NCBI GenBank assembly: GCA_963774935.1
Contig: CAVZGO010000013.1
Coordinates: 421,983-485,982, forward strand
From: CAVZGO01 sp963774935
Lineage (GTDB): Bacteria > Chloroflexota > Anaerolineae > Anaerolineales > UBA4823
Direction: 5' to 3'
Length of the DNA stretch: 64,000 nt
Part shown: positions 48,385 to 56,662 of the stretch, in pieces
Position numbering within the stretch: the stretch's first letter is position 1
Layout: every line of letters starts with the position of its first letter
Notes under the pieces: model-generated
Databases searched by the model: none
The model's input: the letters and a program-made list of their open reading frames with translations, nothing else
Told to the model about the DNA's origin: nothing
Translations under genes and position numbers: made by a program

Positions 48385-50787
48385 ATGATCCACAGAATAA
48401 AGTCTCGGTGGCCGCTCATTGAAATACTGCTCGCTTTGCTAGCGCTGATTCCGCTGGTATATTTCACTCAAGCTCAGCTATCACTGTATATCACCAACCT
48501 GGGATTCGAGCTATGGCTGCCAGACAATGAAATCACACGTATTAGCAACGAAAATGGCCGTTACCAACCTCTACAAGCAGGTGATCAAGTTTTGAGCATC
48601 GATGGGGTTGAATGGTCTGACATAATCAAGCAGAATGGGAGCTTGTTCTCCAGCTACGAGCCCGGTGATCAAATACAGGTCGTGATCCTGCGAAGCGACC
48701 AGACCCAAAAAATCCTTTGGACGATACCTGCAATCGACCGTTTTGAAATCATCAATCAATTTGAGCTTTCAGCCTGGTTAATTTTGCCCTTTATATTCTG
48801 GATCTTTGGAGTGATTTCGTTGGTGCTGATCAGGCCACACGATCGCCAAAGGAGCCTGTTCAGTGCTTTTTGTATCATAACCGGTATATGGTTGGCAGCG
48901 GGATTTGTTTCATCGCAAGGAATTGGATACAGCTCTGAAATCTTTCACTTTGGAGTATGGATCAATTTACCAGTTTGCTTGCAATTAAGCTGGGAATTTC
49001 CACGCCCGATAAAGAAACTCCCCGATCGTTTATGGTGGTTGATATATTTACTGGCTGGTCTGGCAGGTCTCCTGGATATCCTGGGCTATATGCCAGCCCG
49101 TGCCTGGGCGATCGTTGGAATTCTAACCATACTCGGCTCTAGCTTACTGCTGGCAATACATTATATTCAGCAACCACAGCTGCGCAGTACGATAAAACTA
49201 CTGATTGCAGGTTTTATCTTCGCCCTACTACCAGCACTGATATATAATTTTATTGTTATCAGCCCCTGGGTATACTTAAAGACACCACTTCTTCTATTCG
49301 TAGCATACTGGTCGCTGGGGTTGCTACCCGCTTTCTTTTTTTATGCTATCTACCACCGCCAGATAGGTCAGCTAGAATTACGTGCGAACCAGGCTCTCAG
49401 TATTATTACCTTCATAATCATTCTCATCACTCTCGCTTATCTGGCGACATATGTCGCACTTAACATAGTTGATCAATATGTGATTTCAGGCAATCAGATA
49501 ATCCTGATCTCGGTGCTGGCGGGGATGTTTTCGGCGGGGTTGTATCCACTTTACCGCGACTGGCTTTTCCGAAAGGTGCTTGGTATTCCTGCAACAAATT
49601 CGGATATTTTCGTATCATACTCAGAACGACTATCGACAACCATCGATACTGCCGAATTAGTCGAGCTACTAAGTGAACAAATTTTACCGAGCTTAATGAT
49701 CCGTCAGGCAGCCTTGTTGCAACTCCACCCGGCTGATGCCTTTCGAGTCGAGGATCATCTCACTCAGATCTTCAAAATAAATATCAGTGACCAGGAAATT
49801 CCGTCTTATGAACAGCTTCCAGAGTTGTTAAAAAGATCGGGCAAATTTATCCCGCACATTGAAGATAGAAATGTCCCGGCTCACTGGGCAAAAGTCGTAC
49901 TCCCGTTACGTATCGAAGAACGTTTAATTGGAATATGTCTCTTAGGACGGCGCGACCCCGATGATTACTACTCGCCAAAAGAACTGGCATCGTTACAGGC
50001 GCTAATGAATTTGACTGCGATGGCACTGGTCCATATTGACCAAACCCGCCTGCTGCGAGCCTTACTGCAAGATGATATTAACCGCCAGGAAAATGAGCGT
50101 GCCCAACTAGCACTGGAGCTACATGACCAGGTGCTTGGTCAGATGGCAATCCTGGCGCAATCTGTGGGCGATACCCCTGAGGACGATCCTTTCTGGGATG
50201 CATACCAGCATAGCGTCCAACAGATACGCGAAATTATAAGCGGCTTACGCCCTCCTTTATTAAATTTTGGCTTGCGATCTGCATTGGATGGTCTGGGGGA
50301 TGACCTGCTGCCTCTTTCTGACAACGGCTTGGTGGTTGAAGTTCTCCTGCCAGACAGCATATACCGATATCCCCCTGAAGTTGAGATGCATATTTATAGG
50401 ATGCTCCAGGAATCCTGCCTGAATGCTGTCCAGCATGGCCGCGCATCCACAATTACTATCACGGGTGTCTTAGACGAACATACTATTGATCTCACCATTT
50501 CTGACGATGGCACCGGTTTTGTCAGGGACGAAGTCTCCAGCCTGAGCCATTTAATTGCCCACCAGCACTTCGGGCTGGTAGGCATGCACGAACGGGCAGT
50601 CTTGATCGGCGGTAGACTCAGAATTGAATCAGAACCCGGTCAAGGCACACGCGTGCATATTACCTGGTCAACCAGCCTGGAAGATGCCAAACCGGATTCA
50701 GCAACAATCATTCAGCCAAATCAGACAGATTTGCAAGGCAGCGAATCAGCGAGTCGCAAGGATATCTCCGAGCAGGTTGCCGTTTAG
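48385..50787 (+). CDS. membrane sensor histidine kinase with PDZ-like sensor domain
   Basis: An 800-residue kinase. After one N-terminal helix comes an extracytoplasmic domain of about 90 residues resembling PDZ (LQAGDQVLSIDGVEW), then seven or eight further membrane helices (residues about 130-390), a GAF-like cytoplasmic domain (about 410-560), a HisKA_3 dimerisation domain with the phospho-His in ALELHDQ (His580) and a HATPase domain (QESCLNAVQHG, SDDGTGF, HFGLVGMHERA). NarL-type kinases of this layout phosphorylate the neighbouring regulator. Its 3' end overlaps the convergent lipoprotein gene by 42 nt. The signal is unknown. Confidence 0.92.
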   Translation: MIHRIKSRWPLIEILLALLALIPLVYFTQAQLSLYITNLGFELWLPDNEITRISNENGRYQPLQAGDQVLSIDGVEWSDIIKQNGSLFSSYEPGDQIQVVILRSDQTQKILWTIPAIDRFEIINQFELSAWLILPFIFWIFGVISLVLIRPHDRQRSLFSAFCIITGIWLAAGFVSSQGIGYSSEIFHFGVWINLPVCLQLSWEFPRPIKKLPDRLWWLIYLLAGLAGLLDILGYMPARAWAIVGILTILGSSLLLAIHYIQQPQLRSTIKLLIAGFIFALLPALIYNFIVISPWVYLKTPLLLFVAYWSLGLLPAFFFYAIYHRQIGQLELRANQALSIITFIIILITLAYLATYVALNIVDQYVISGNQIILISVLAGMFSAGLYPLYRDWLFRKVLGIPATNSDIFVSYSERLSTTIDTAELVELLSEQILPSLMIRQAALLQLHPADAFRVEDHLTQIFKINISDQEIPSYEQLPELLKRSGKFIPHIEDRNVPAHWAKVVLPLRIEERLIGICLLGRRDPDDYYSPKELASLQALMNLTAMALVHIDQTRLLRALLQDDINRQENERAQLALELHDQVLGQMAILAQSVGDTPEDDPFWDAYQHSVQQIREIISGLRPPLLNFGLRSALDGLGDDLLPLSDNGLVVEVLLPDSIYRYPPEVEMHIYRMLQESCLNAVQHGRASTITITGVLDEHTIDLTISDDGTGFVRDEVSSLSHLIAHQHFGLVGMHERAVLIGGRLRIESEPGQGTRVHITWSTSLEDAKPDSATIIQPNQTDLQGSESASRKDISEQVAV

Positions 50788-51465
50788 TAATATATCGATC
50801 GTCTTTATCCCAGGGAACTGGCGGATGGTGGACCAGACCTGTGCTCGCACGCGTGCGTCATCACAGCGATCTCCAGAGCGAACATAAGTACCGGCCAACC
50901 GAATTGATATCAACCCTTGAAAGGGTTTGAAATCCACACTCGTCACATTGATGTTCGATAAGTACGCCGGGTTATACAATCCCGCAATCCACTGCCGTTT
51001 GACAAATAAACTGCGTAAAGCCGTCGCAACATCAGCAGCCACATCCCCGCTGCGATATACACCTGTGTTCACCTTGACAACGCTATCACCTGTCTTTCCG
51101 CATTGGATTAATCCATCAGTATCCTGTTGAATTAAGTAGATGTAGATCGCTTCATCACCCGATGGCGTGGGAGGAAGCGATGTCAGCGTAGGAGTCAGGC
51201 TGGGAAGCGGGGTGTCGGTCGGGAGAGGAGTTGAGGTGTGTGTTATCGTCGGTGATGGGCTTGGCGTTGCAGAGGGGAATTGGGCAGTTGCCGTGTCAGC
51301 CTCAATGGTTGGAGAAAATTCCACCGCAGGTGTATTCGTTTCTGGGATTGGCGTGGCGAAAGTGTTGCGACAGCCGGTCATCCCTGCTGCTACAACAACG
51401 AGGAAAATCCACCTGAGGGAAAAACTCATGCTTATCGAAATTTTAGTACTCGTCTTACCCATCAT
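50746..51465 (-). CDS. GerMN-domain lipoprotein (copy 2)
   Basis: A lipoprotein of about 239 residues: signal helix with lipobox (VAAGMTGC), a TPT-rich linker of about 70 residues, and a GerMN-like domain (YIYLIQQD, then RSGDVAADVATALRSLF and SVDFKPFQGLISIRL). GerMN domains were first described in spore germination proteins and also occur in cell-wall lipoproteins such as LpqB. It is a diverged duplicate of the adjacent gene (shared YNPxYxSxxNV and VWSTIxQF). The start is uncertain (51465 or 51429) and overlaps the upstream gene. Confidence 0.75.
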   Translation of the reverse strand: MMGKTSTKISISMSFSLRWIFLVVVAAGMTGCRNTFATPIPETNTPAVEFSPTIEADTATAQFPSATPSPSPTITHTSTPLPTDTPLPSLTPTLTSLPPTPSGDEAIYIYLIQQDTDGLIQCGKTGDSVVKVNTGVYRSGDVAADVATALRSLFVKRQWIAGLYNPAYLSNINVTSVDFKPFQGLISIRLAGTYVRSGDRCDDARVRAQVWSTIRQFPGIKTIDILLNGNLLGDILATR

Positions 51466-52222
51466 TTGACACGAGGTCGCCAAAAGGCACACGATTTAAA
51501 TAGATATTTGTGGCAGTGATTTCTCGAAACTGCTTAATCGTCGACCACACCACAGCCTTTACCCGAGAATTATCACATTTTTCCTTGGTACGGACGTACT
51601 TTCCCGTCATCTGCACCGTGATTAAGCCAGAATTCATATGAACATCTGACACATTGAAGCTGGAAGCATAAATGGGATTGTATAAATCACTCACATACTT
51701 GGATTTATAAGTAAAGAGTAATTTTAGCGCTGCGGCGACATCTTTTGCGACATCTCCGGTGCGAGGAATTGATGTGCCAATCCCAATTACACTATCACCG
51801 CAGATTGGACCACCTGTATTTTTCAGAATGAAGAATATTTTTACCGAATTTTCAACAGACCCAGGAAGTGCTGCCCCAGGAGCAGAAGTATTCTGAGGAG
51901 CGACCAGCGATGCAGCTGCTGATGGAGACGGCTCAGGAGTATCGGTTGGCCAGGCTGTTAATGTCGCTTCCACATCTTGCCTGGAAAGCTGGGTAGGGGT
52001 AGCAGATGGAAGTGCTGTTGCCGTTGCGGGGACCGCAGTGAATGTTGCCGTCGGTGGAAGTGGCGATGGCGTAAAGGTAGCCGTTGCTGGTTGTGTGGGG
52101 AGGGTCTCGTTAACGGACTGACCTGCATTTGGTTGAGTGGTTGCAGGCGTGGTACATGCTGAAGCTACAGCAAGAATTAGAATACACAGGACCAACCTGG
52201 TGATCCAACGATCGCGTGACAT
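51455..52222 (-). CDS. GerMN-domain lipoprotein (copy 1)
   Basis: A 255-residue lipoprotein with lipobox (AVASAC), a Thr/Pro/Ala-rich linker of about 90 residues and a C-terminal GerMN-like domain (KIFFILKNTG, then RTGDVAKDVAAALKLLF and DVHMNSGLITVQM). AGGAGAG precedes the ATG. With copy 2 it forms a tandem duplication; both carry paired Cys (GGPIC and KEKC here) that may form a disulfide. Their placement next to the two-component genes is suggestive only. Confidence 0.8.
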   Translation of the reverse strand: MSRDRWITRLVLCILILAVASACTTPATTQPNAGQSVNETLPTQPATATFTPSPLPPTATFTAVPATATALPSATPTQLSRQDVEATLTAWPTDTPEPSPSAAASLVAPQNTSAPGAALPGSVENSVKIFFILKNTGGPICGDSVIGIGTSIPRTGDVAKDVAAALKLLFTYKSKYVSDLYNPIYASSFNVSDVHMNSGLITVQMTGKYVRTKEKCDNSRVKAVVWSTIKQFREITATNIYLNRVPFGDLVSNDG

Positions 52223-52374
52223 AATTTCTCTCCTAGAAATACTGGCCTTTACAAACGGTTGGGCTGACCCAATGGCTTACCTGGGACAGCCCGAATGAAC
52301 CCGTGGTAATTAAGGAATTATAACTTCGCCAATACACCCTGTCCAGATTGCTGCTGAGCAGGATTCGAGAACGT

Positions 52375-52926
52375 CTAGACAGCTAATTCCTTCAGGGCTA
52401 CCTCAGCCCCCATCTCTAGCGCTTTGAAATTCAGTGGCAATAATCGTTTATGGCGCTCGGGTAGGTGGTCTTCCAGTGCTTTTTGAACCGCTGTGAGTGG
52501 TAAGATCGGCAAAACACCCAACAAAGCACCGATCATGACCATATTCGTCATGCGCTTATCTCCCAGCGACTCGGCGATTTCATTTGCGGGGATCAATACG
52601 GCGCGTATATCCGAGCGATTGAAACCGCGATCAACAAGGGACGAATTCACCACCAAAACTCCATCTGGAGCTACCAAAGGTTCGTATTTATCGAAAGATG
52701 GCAGGTTGAAAACCAGAGCCGCTTTCGGATTGCGCACCGTGGGTGCACCAATTTCTTCATCAGCAATGATCACGGTACAATTGGCTGTACCGCCACGCAT
52801 TTCGGGACCATATGAGGGAATCCAGGTAACTTCTGCACCGGCATCCATCGCTGCATAAGCCAGCAGCTGTCCAGCAAACAAGACGCCCTGACCGCCAAAT
52901 CCTGCAATAATGATTTCTGTCTGCAT
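52375..52926 (-). CDS. korC: 2-oxoacid:ferredoxin oxidoreductase, gamma subunit
   Basis: A 183-residue gamma subunit. The N-terminus IIIAGFGGQGVLFAGQLLAYAA and SYGPEMRGGTANCTVI are the family hallmarks. It works with the alpha, beta and ferredoxin subunits encoded upstream, oxidising a 2-oxoacid to acyl-CoA with reduction of ferredoxin. It is the last gene of the operon. GGAGG lies 10 nt before the ATG. Confidence 0.94.
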   Translation of the reverse strand: MQTEIIIAGFGGQGVLFAGQLLAYAAMDAGAEVTWIPSYGPEMRGGTANCTVIIADEEIGAPTVRNPKAALVFNLPSFDKYEPLVAPDGVLVVNSSLVDRGFNRSDIRAVLIPANEIAESLGDKRMTNMVMIGALLGVLPILPLTAVQKALEDHLPERHKRLLPLNFKALEMGAEVALKELAV

Positions 52927-52946
52927 CTATGCGCTCCTCCAGCGGT

Positions 52947-53723
52947 CTAAAACCTAAGCTCTGCCACAGCTGGCGATACTTTATAATCTCCCAATGGAAA
53001 TACTGGGACCATGTGCTCTTCCAGCCACTGTAAGGATTGCTGAGGCGAATAACCCCAGTTCGTCGGACATGTGGAGAGCAATTCAACCATCGAAAAACCC
53101 AAACCTCGGCGCTGGACTTCAAAAGCTGTCCGGATAGCCTTTTTAGACAGGCGAATGTTTTTCGGATCGTGCAAGCTGCGGCGAACTACATAACCGGTTC
53201 CATCCAGTGTTGCCAGTACCTCCGCCATGCGCAAGGGGAAACCTGTCTGTTCTACATCTCTACCAGTTGGAGACGAGCTTGTTTTTTGTCCCGGTAACGT
53301 TGTGGGAGCCATTTGACCACCGGTCATACCGTAGATGGCATTATTAATAAAGACCACGGTAATATTTTCTCCCCGACCGGCAGCATGCATAATCTCCGCC
53401 ATTCCAATGGATGCCAGGTCGCCATCACCCTGGTAGGTAAATACGATTTGGTCAGGTAAAACACGCTTGATTCCTGTCGCCATCGCCGGGGCACGACCAT
53501 GGGCGGCTTCAACAAAATCACAATCAAAATAGTTATAAGCAAATACTGAACATCCCACTGGAGCAACACCAATTGTCATCTCCAGGATATTCATCTCATC
53601 CAGTACCTCGGCAATCAAGCGATGCGCTACACCATGGGTGCAGCCCGGGCAATAATGTGTAGAAACATCAGCAAGGGCTTCAGGCCGGGAATAAACCACC
53701 TGGGCATTAGATATTGTCACCAT
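52947..53723 (-). CDS. korB: 2-oxoacid:ferredoxin oxidoreductase, beta (ThDP) subunit
   Basis: The thiamine-diphosphate subunit, 258 residues. It has YCPGCTHGVAHRL at the N-terminus (Cys-x2-Cys seen in this family), AHGRAPAMATGIKR and the ThDP/Mg motif TYQGDGDLASIGMAEIMHAA with FINNAIYGMTGGQMAPTT. ATG 53723 is preferred, with AAGGAG 8 nt upstream. The substrate could be 2-oxoglutarate, branched-chain oxoacids or similar; sequence by eye does not decide. Confidence 0.94.
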   Translation of the reverse strand: MVTISNAQVVYSRPEALADVSTHYCPGCTHGVAHRLIAEVLDEMNILEMTIGVAPVGCSVFAYNYFDCDFVEAAHGRAPAMATGIKRVLPDQIVFTYQGDGDLASIGMAEIMHAAGRGENITVVFINNAIYGMTGGQMAPTTLPGQKTSSSPTGRDVEQTGFPLRMAEVLATLDGTGYVVRRSLHDPKNIRLSKKAIRTAFEVQRRGLGFSMVELLSTCPTNWGYSPQQSLQWLEEHMVPVFPLGDYKVSPAVAELRF

Positions 53724-53752
53724 TAACAAACTCCTTCTTGCTCAGTGAAACC

Positions 53753-54868
53753 TTAATTTCGCGGCAACTTGAAATGCTTCAGCCATTTTCGACGCGGATC
53801 ACCATCCATTGTTAGTGGTTCTTTTTCCATGCGGTGAATTTCTGCCAGGATTTCATCCGGGAATGGCACCATGCCTCCCATCCGACCGTAAAACTCCACC
53901 GGCACCTGGCCGCGCAAAGCCAACAGAACATCGTCTAACATCTGACCGGTATTCATCTCAACGACGAGAAAAGCGCGTGCCGTTTTGGCCAATTCCTCAA
54001 GCTGCTTATAAGGGAAGGGGCTAACGGTTATCGGTCGCAACAGACCCACCTTAATCCCCTCAGCACGAGCCGCCCTCACGGCGGAAAATGCAACCCGTCC
54101 GGCTGTACCAAAGCCAATAACCACAATCTCGGCATCATCCAGGAAGTATTCTTTGTAACGCACCTCATGATCTTCAATCTCATGCCAGCGTTTTAGCAAC
54201 CTGATATTGGTAACTTCCTCATCTTCAGGCTTGAGGTAAATGGATGACAAAAACCGGCGATCACGCCCACTTGCACCTCGTACTGCCCAATCCGGCTCAG
54301 GTCGTCCCACCGGTTGCATGGGGGGCAGCTCGGCCGGTTCCATCATCTGGCCAACGTTTCCGTCTGCCATCACCACAACGATTGAGCGATATTTCTCAGC
54401 CAGGTCAAATGAAAGCACAGTCAGGTCGATCGCCTCCTGCACACTCGAAGGCGCCAGGACAATTTCATGGTAGTCCCCATGTCCTCCGCCACGCACAATC
54501 TGGTTATAGTCGCCTTGCGATGGTGCGATGTTCCCTAACCCTGGACCACCACGCACGACATCGATTAATACCACGGGAAGCTCGGTTCCGGCGATATACG
54601 ATAAACCTTCCATCATCAGGCTAACGCCGGGACTGGAAGACGAGCTCATCACACGCTTGCCTGTGCAGGCAGCCCCGTAGACCATATTGATCGCAGCCAC
54701 TTCACTCTCAGCCTGCAAGAACGCCCGACCCAATTCCGGCATCCGGTAAGACATCCATTCCAAGAGCTCCGTCTGTGGGGTAATCGGATAACCGAAATAG
54801 GCTTCCACGCCGGCTCGGACGGCAGCTTCAGCCATCGCTTTATTTCCTTCTAACAATTCTCGCGGCAT
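53753..54868 (-). CDS. korA: 2-oxoacid:ferredoxin oxidoreductase, alpha subunit
   Basis: The 371-residue alpha subunit of KorA/VorB type. EGNKAMAEAAVRAGVEAYFGYPITPQTE and SSSSSPGVSLMMEGLSYIAGTELPVV are the pyrimidine-binding domain; VGLLRPITVSPFPYKQLEELA is domain II. It follows the ferredoxin gene by 10 nt with GGAGG upstream. It completes a four-subunit enzyme. Confidence 0.94.
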   Translation of the reverse strand: MPRELLEGNKAMAEAAVRAGVEAYFGYPITPQTELLEWMSYRMPELGRAFLQAESEVAAINMVYGAACTGKRVMSSSSSPGVSLMMEGLSYIAGTELPVVLIDVVRGGPGLGNIAPSQGDYNQIVRGGGHGDYHEIVLAPSSVQEAIDLTVLSFDLAEKYRSIVVVMADGNVGQMMEPAELPPMQPVGRPEPDWAVRGASGRDRRFLSSIYLKPEDEEVTNIRLLKRWHEIEDHEVRYKEYFLDDAEIVVIGFGTAGRVAFSAVRAARAEGIKVGLLRPITVSPFPYKQLEELAKTARAFLVVEMNTGQMLDDVLLALRGQVPVEFYGRMGGMVPFPDEILAEIHRMEKEPLTMDGDPRRKWLKHFKLPRN

Positions 54869-54878
54869 CTCCTACCTC

Positions 54879-55124
54879 CTAGGCTGCAGGCTGGGTGGTG
54901 CGAACCGGGGTTTCACGATAAACGGTCAGGGCTGCCTCGGGGCATACCAGTGCGCAAATCGCACAGCCTGTACAACCATCCTTCACCAGGGCAACCGGAT
55001 GGTAACCTTTGGGAGTCAACTGGTCCATGTCCAGAGCTAAGACATCTTGAGGGCAAGCGGCGATACATAACTCGCACCCTTTACAGTACAGCTGGCTTAC
55101 TTCAATCCAACCACGAACGGACAT
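54879..55124 (-). CDS. korD: 4Fe-4S ferredoxin-like delta subunit
   Basis: An 81-residue protein with two 4Fe-4S clusters (CKGCELCIAACP and CTGCAICALVCP). It is first in the korD-korA-korB-korC operon and passes electrons from the enzyme. ATG 55124 follows AGGAGG by 7 nt; a longer in-frame start at 55148 is not supported. Confidence 0.94.
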   Translation of the reverse strand: MSVRGWIEVSQLYCKGCELCIAACPQDVLALDMDQLTPKGYHPVALVKDGCTGCAICALVCPEAALTVYRETPVRTTQPAA

Positions 55125-55197
55125 TGATATCCTCCTAAATCCTACCAATCAGTCTCAACTGAAATTCCACCTATAATTATCCTATTCCGATAGTGCT

Positions 55198-55211
55198 TTG
55201 GCTAGTGCCAA
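55198..55211. promoter_or_regulatory. dyad TTGGC-TAGT-GCCAA upstream of the kor operon
   Basis: A perfect 5+5 inverted repeat with a four-base spacer lies 74 bp before the korD start in the 184-nt spacer. It could be an operator, but the length is short enough to be chance. No convincing -35/-10 pair was found beside it. Confidence 0.35.
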
Positions 55212-55308
55212 CTGTCACGTTTCCTGAAATACAAATATCATCTATATTACAATGAACTGCCCTTCGGAGGACAAATATAACCTATCCGTCAGCTAATCTA
55301 CGGAATTG

Positions 55309-56649
55309 TTATGGCGTCGGGGTAACCGAGGCGCGGGTTACCGCATCAATTAACGCTTCGCTGGCAACCCTTAATGCTTCAGCAGGTAAGGTGTTCATTG
55401 TAAATACAGACTTAATTGCCAGATCCATTTGGGCTGGGTACAAAGCCATTGCTGGATCCAAGGGATATCCTGTTCCCCCGGTTAGTGCCGCAAGCGCCTG
55501 AGAGATTAGTTTCCCTTGTGCCGTATTAGCCTGTTCGATCTCGCTCACTACTGGCAAAATGCCATAATTTGCCAAATGCGACTGTGCCTCAGGCGAAACC
55601 AGTGCTTCCATAAACATCAATGCAGCAGCCTGATCAGGGCCACTGGATTGACTGCTCAGAAAGGCAACACCCGGCTGAACATATCCAGAGAGCGCTCCAT
55701 CTTTGTACGCAGGCCATGGGTCGACTGCAAGGTTCTCCGCACCAAGCGCATCTGCCAGGGCTTGCATATTCCAGGTGCCATCGATGATAAAACCAACACG
55801 ACCCTGTTTAAAGGCATCCAGGTCCTGATCGTTAAAGTCCACCGTTGGACCAGCTTGCTCGAACGCGCCAAGCAAGTCCATCCAGGCAAGTCCACTATTC
55901 GTATTAAAAGCGGGCATTCCCTGGGCATCCATCAATTTGCCTCCCAATCCGTTTAGATGCGCGCCGGCATATAAGAAGCCTCGTTCCAAGATGGCGCCAA
56001 TCTGCTCACCCTGCGTTATGGCTGTAGAAGCCTTCACCAGATCATCGAAGGTAGCTGGAGCTTCACTCACCAGCGCAGCATTTCGAAACAACGCCACACC
56101 TTGCTGGCTATATGGCAAGCCCACCAGGTCGCCTCGCAGAAGGCTGGCTTCCAATGCGGCGGGATTAATTTCAGCCATGCGCTCTGCATCGATTACACCT
56201 GAGGGGTTTACCACCCAACCGGCAGGATAGAATTGCAGCCCCCATTCAGCTGGCCCCAGCACCAAATCTGGCGCGGTATGATCTAAAATGCTCGCCTCAA
56301 ATTGTTTGGGAAGATTTTCTAGTGGAATGTAAAGCACATCAAATTGTATATCCGGGTAAGTCTCCTGGAAATCTCCGATGATCTGCTCCAGGGCAGGCAC
56401 CTGTGCCTCACTTAACGAATGCCAGATTCTCACCGTTCCGCTGGGTTGTGTCGGCGTAGGTGAAGGTACCGGTGTGCTCGACGCGAATGGGCGAAGCGTT
56501 GCGCTTGGGGCGGGCGTTTCGGAGCCGATGATCGTTTCCTGGTCAGCAGATGATTGGCCGCTACATGCAGCCAGCAACATGACTGCAATCAACGACCATA
56601 AAAGCACCCCTGTGTGATGGTTCCTAAGCTTTAGACGGCTCAAAATCAT
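55309..56649 (-). CDS. extracellular sugar-binding lipoprotein of an ABC importer
   Basis: A solute-binding protein of about 446 residues, family 1 type. A signal peptide with lipobox (VMLLAACSG), a Thr/Pro linker, then the fold starting GTVRIWHSLSEAQVPALEQIIGDFQETYP and containing VNPSGVIDAERMAEINPAALE and GFIIDGTWNMQALADA. It probably captures oligosaccharides. No permease or ATPase is adjacent. It directly follows the GH57 gene, supporting an alpha-glucan substrate. The start is one of several close codons after GGAGG. Confidence 0.9.
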   Translation of the reverse strand: MILSRLKLRNHHTGVLLWSLIAVMLLAACSGQSSADQETIIGSETPAPSATLRPFASSTPVPSPTPTQPSGTVRIWHSLSEAQVPALEQIIGDFQETYPDIQFDVLYIPLENLPKQFEASILDHTAPDLVLGPAEWGLQFYPAGWVVNPSGVIDAERMAEINPAALEASLLRGDLVGLPYSQQGVALFRNAALVSEAPATFDDLVKASTAITQGEQIGAILERGFLYAGAHLNGLGGKLMDAQGMPAFNTNSGLAWMDLLGAFEQAGPTVDFNDQDLDAFKQGRVGFIIDGTWNMQALADALGAENLAVDPWPAYKDGALSGYVQPGVAFLSSQSSGPDQAAALMFMEALVSPEAQSHLANYGILPVVSEIEQANTAQGKLISQALAALTGGTGYPLDPAMALYPAQMDLAIKSVFTMNTLPAEALRVASEALIDAVTRASVTPTP

Positions 56650-56662
56650 TTCCTCCAATATC

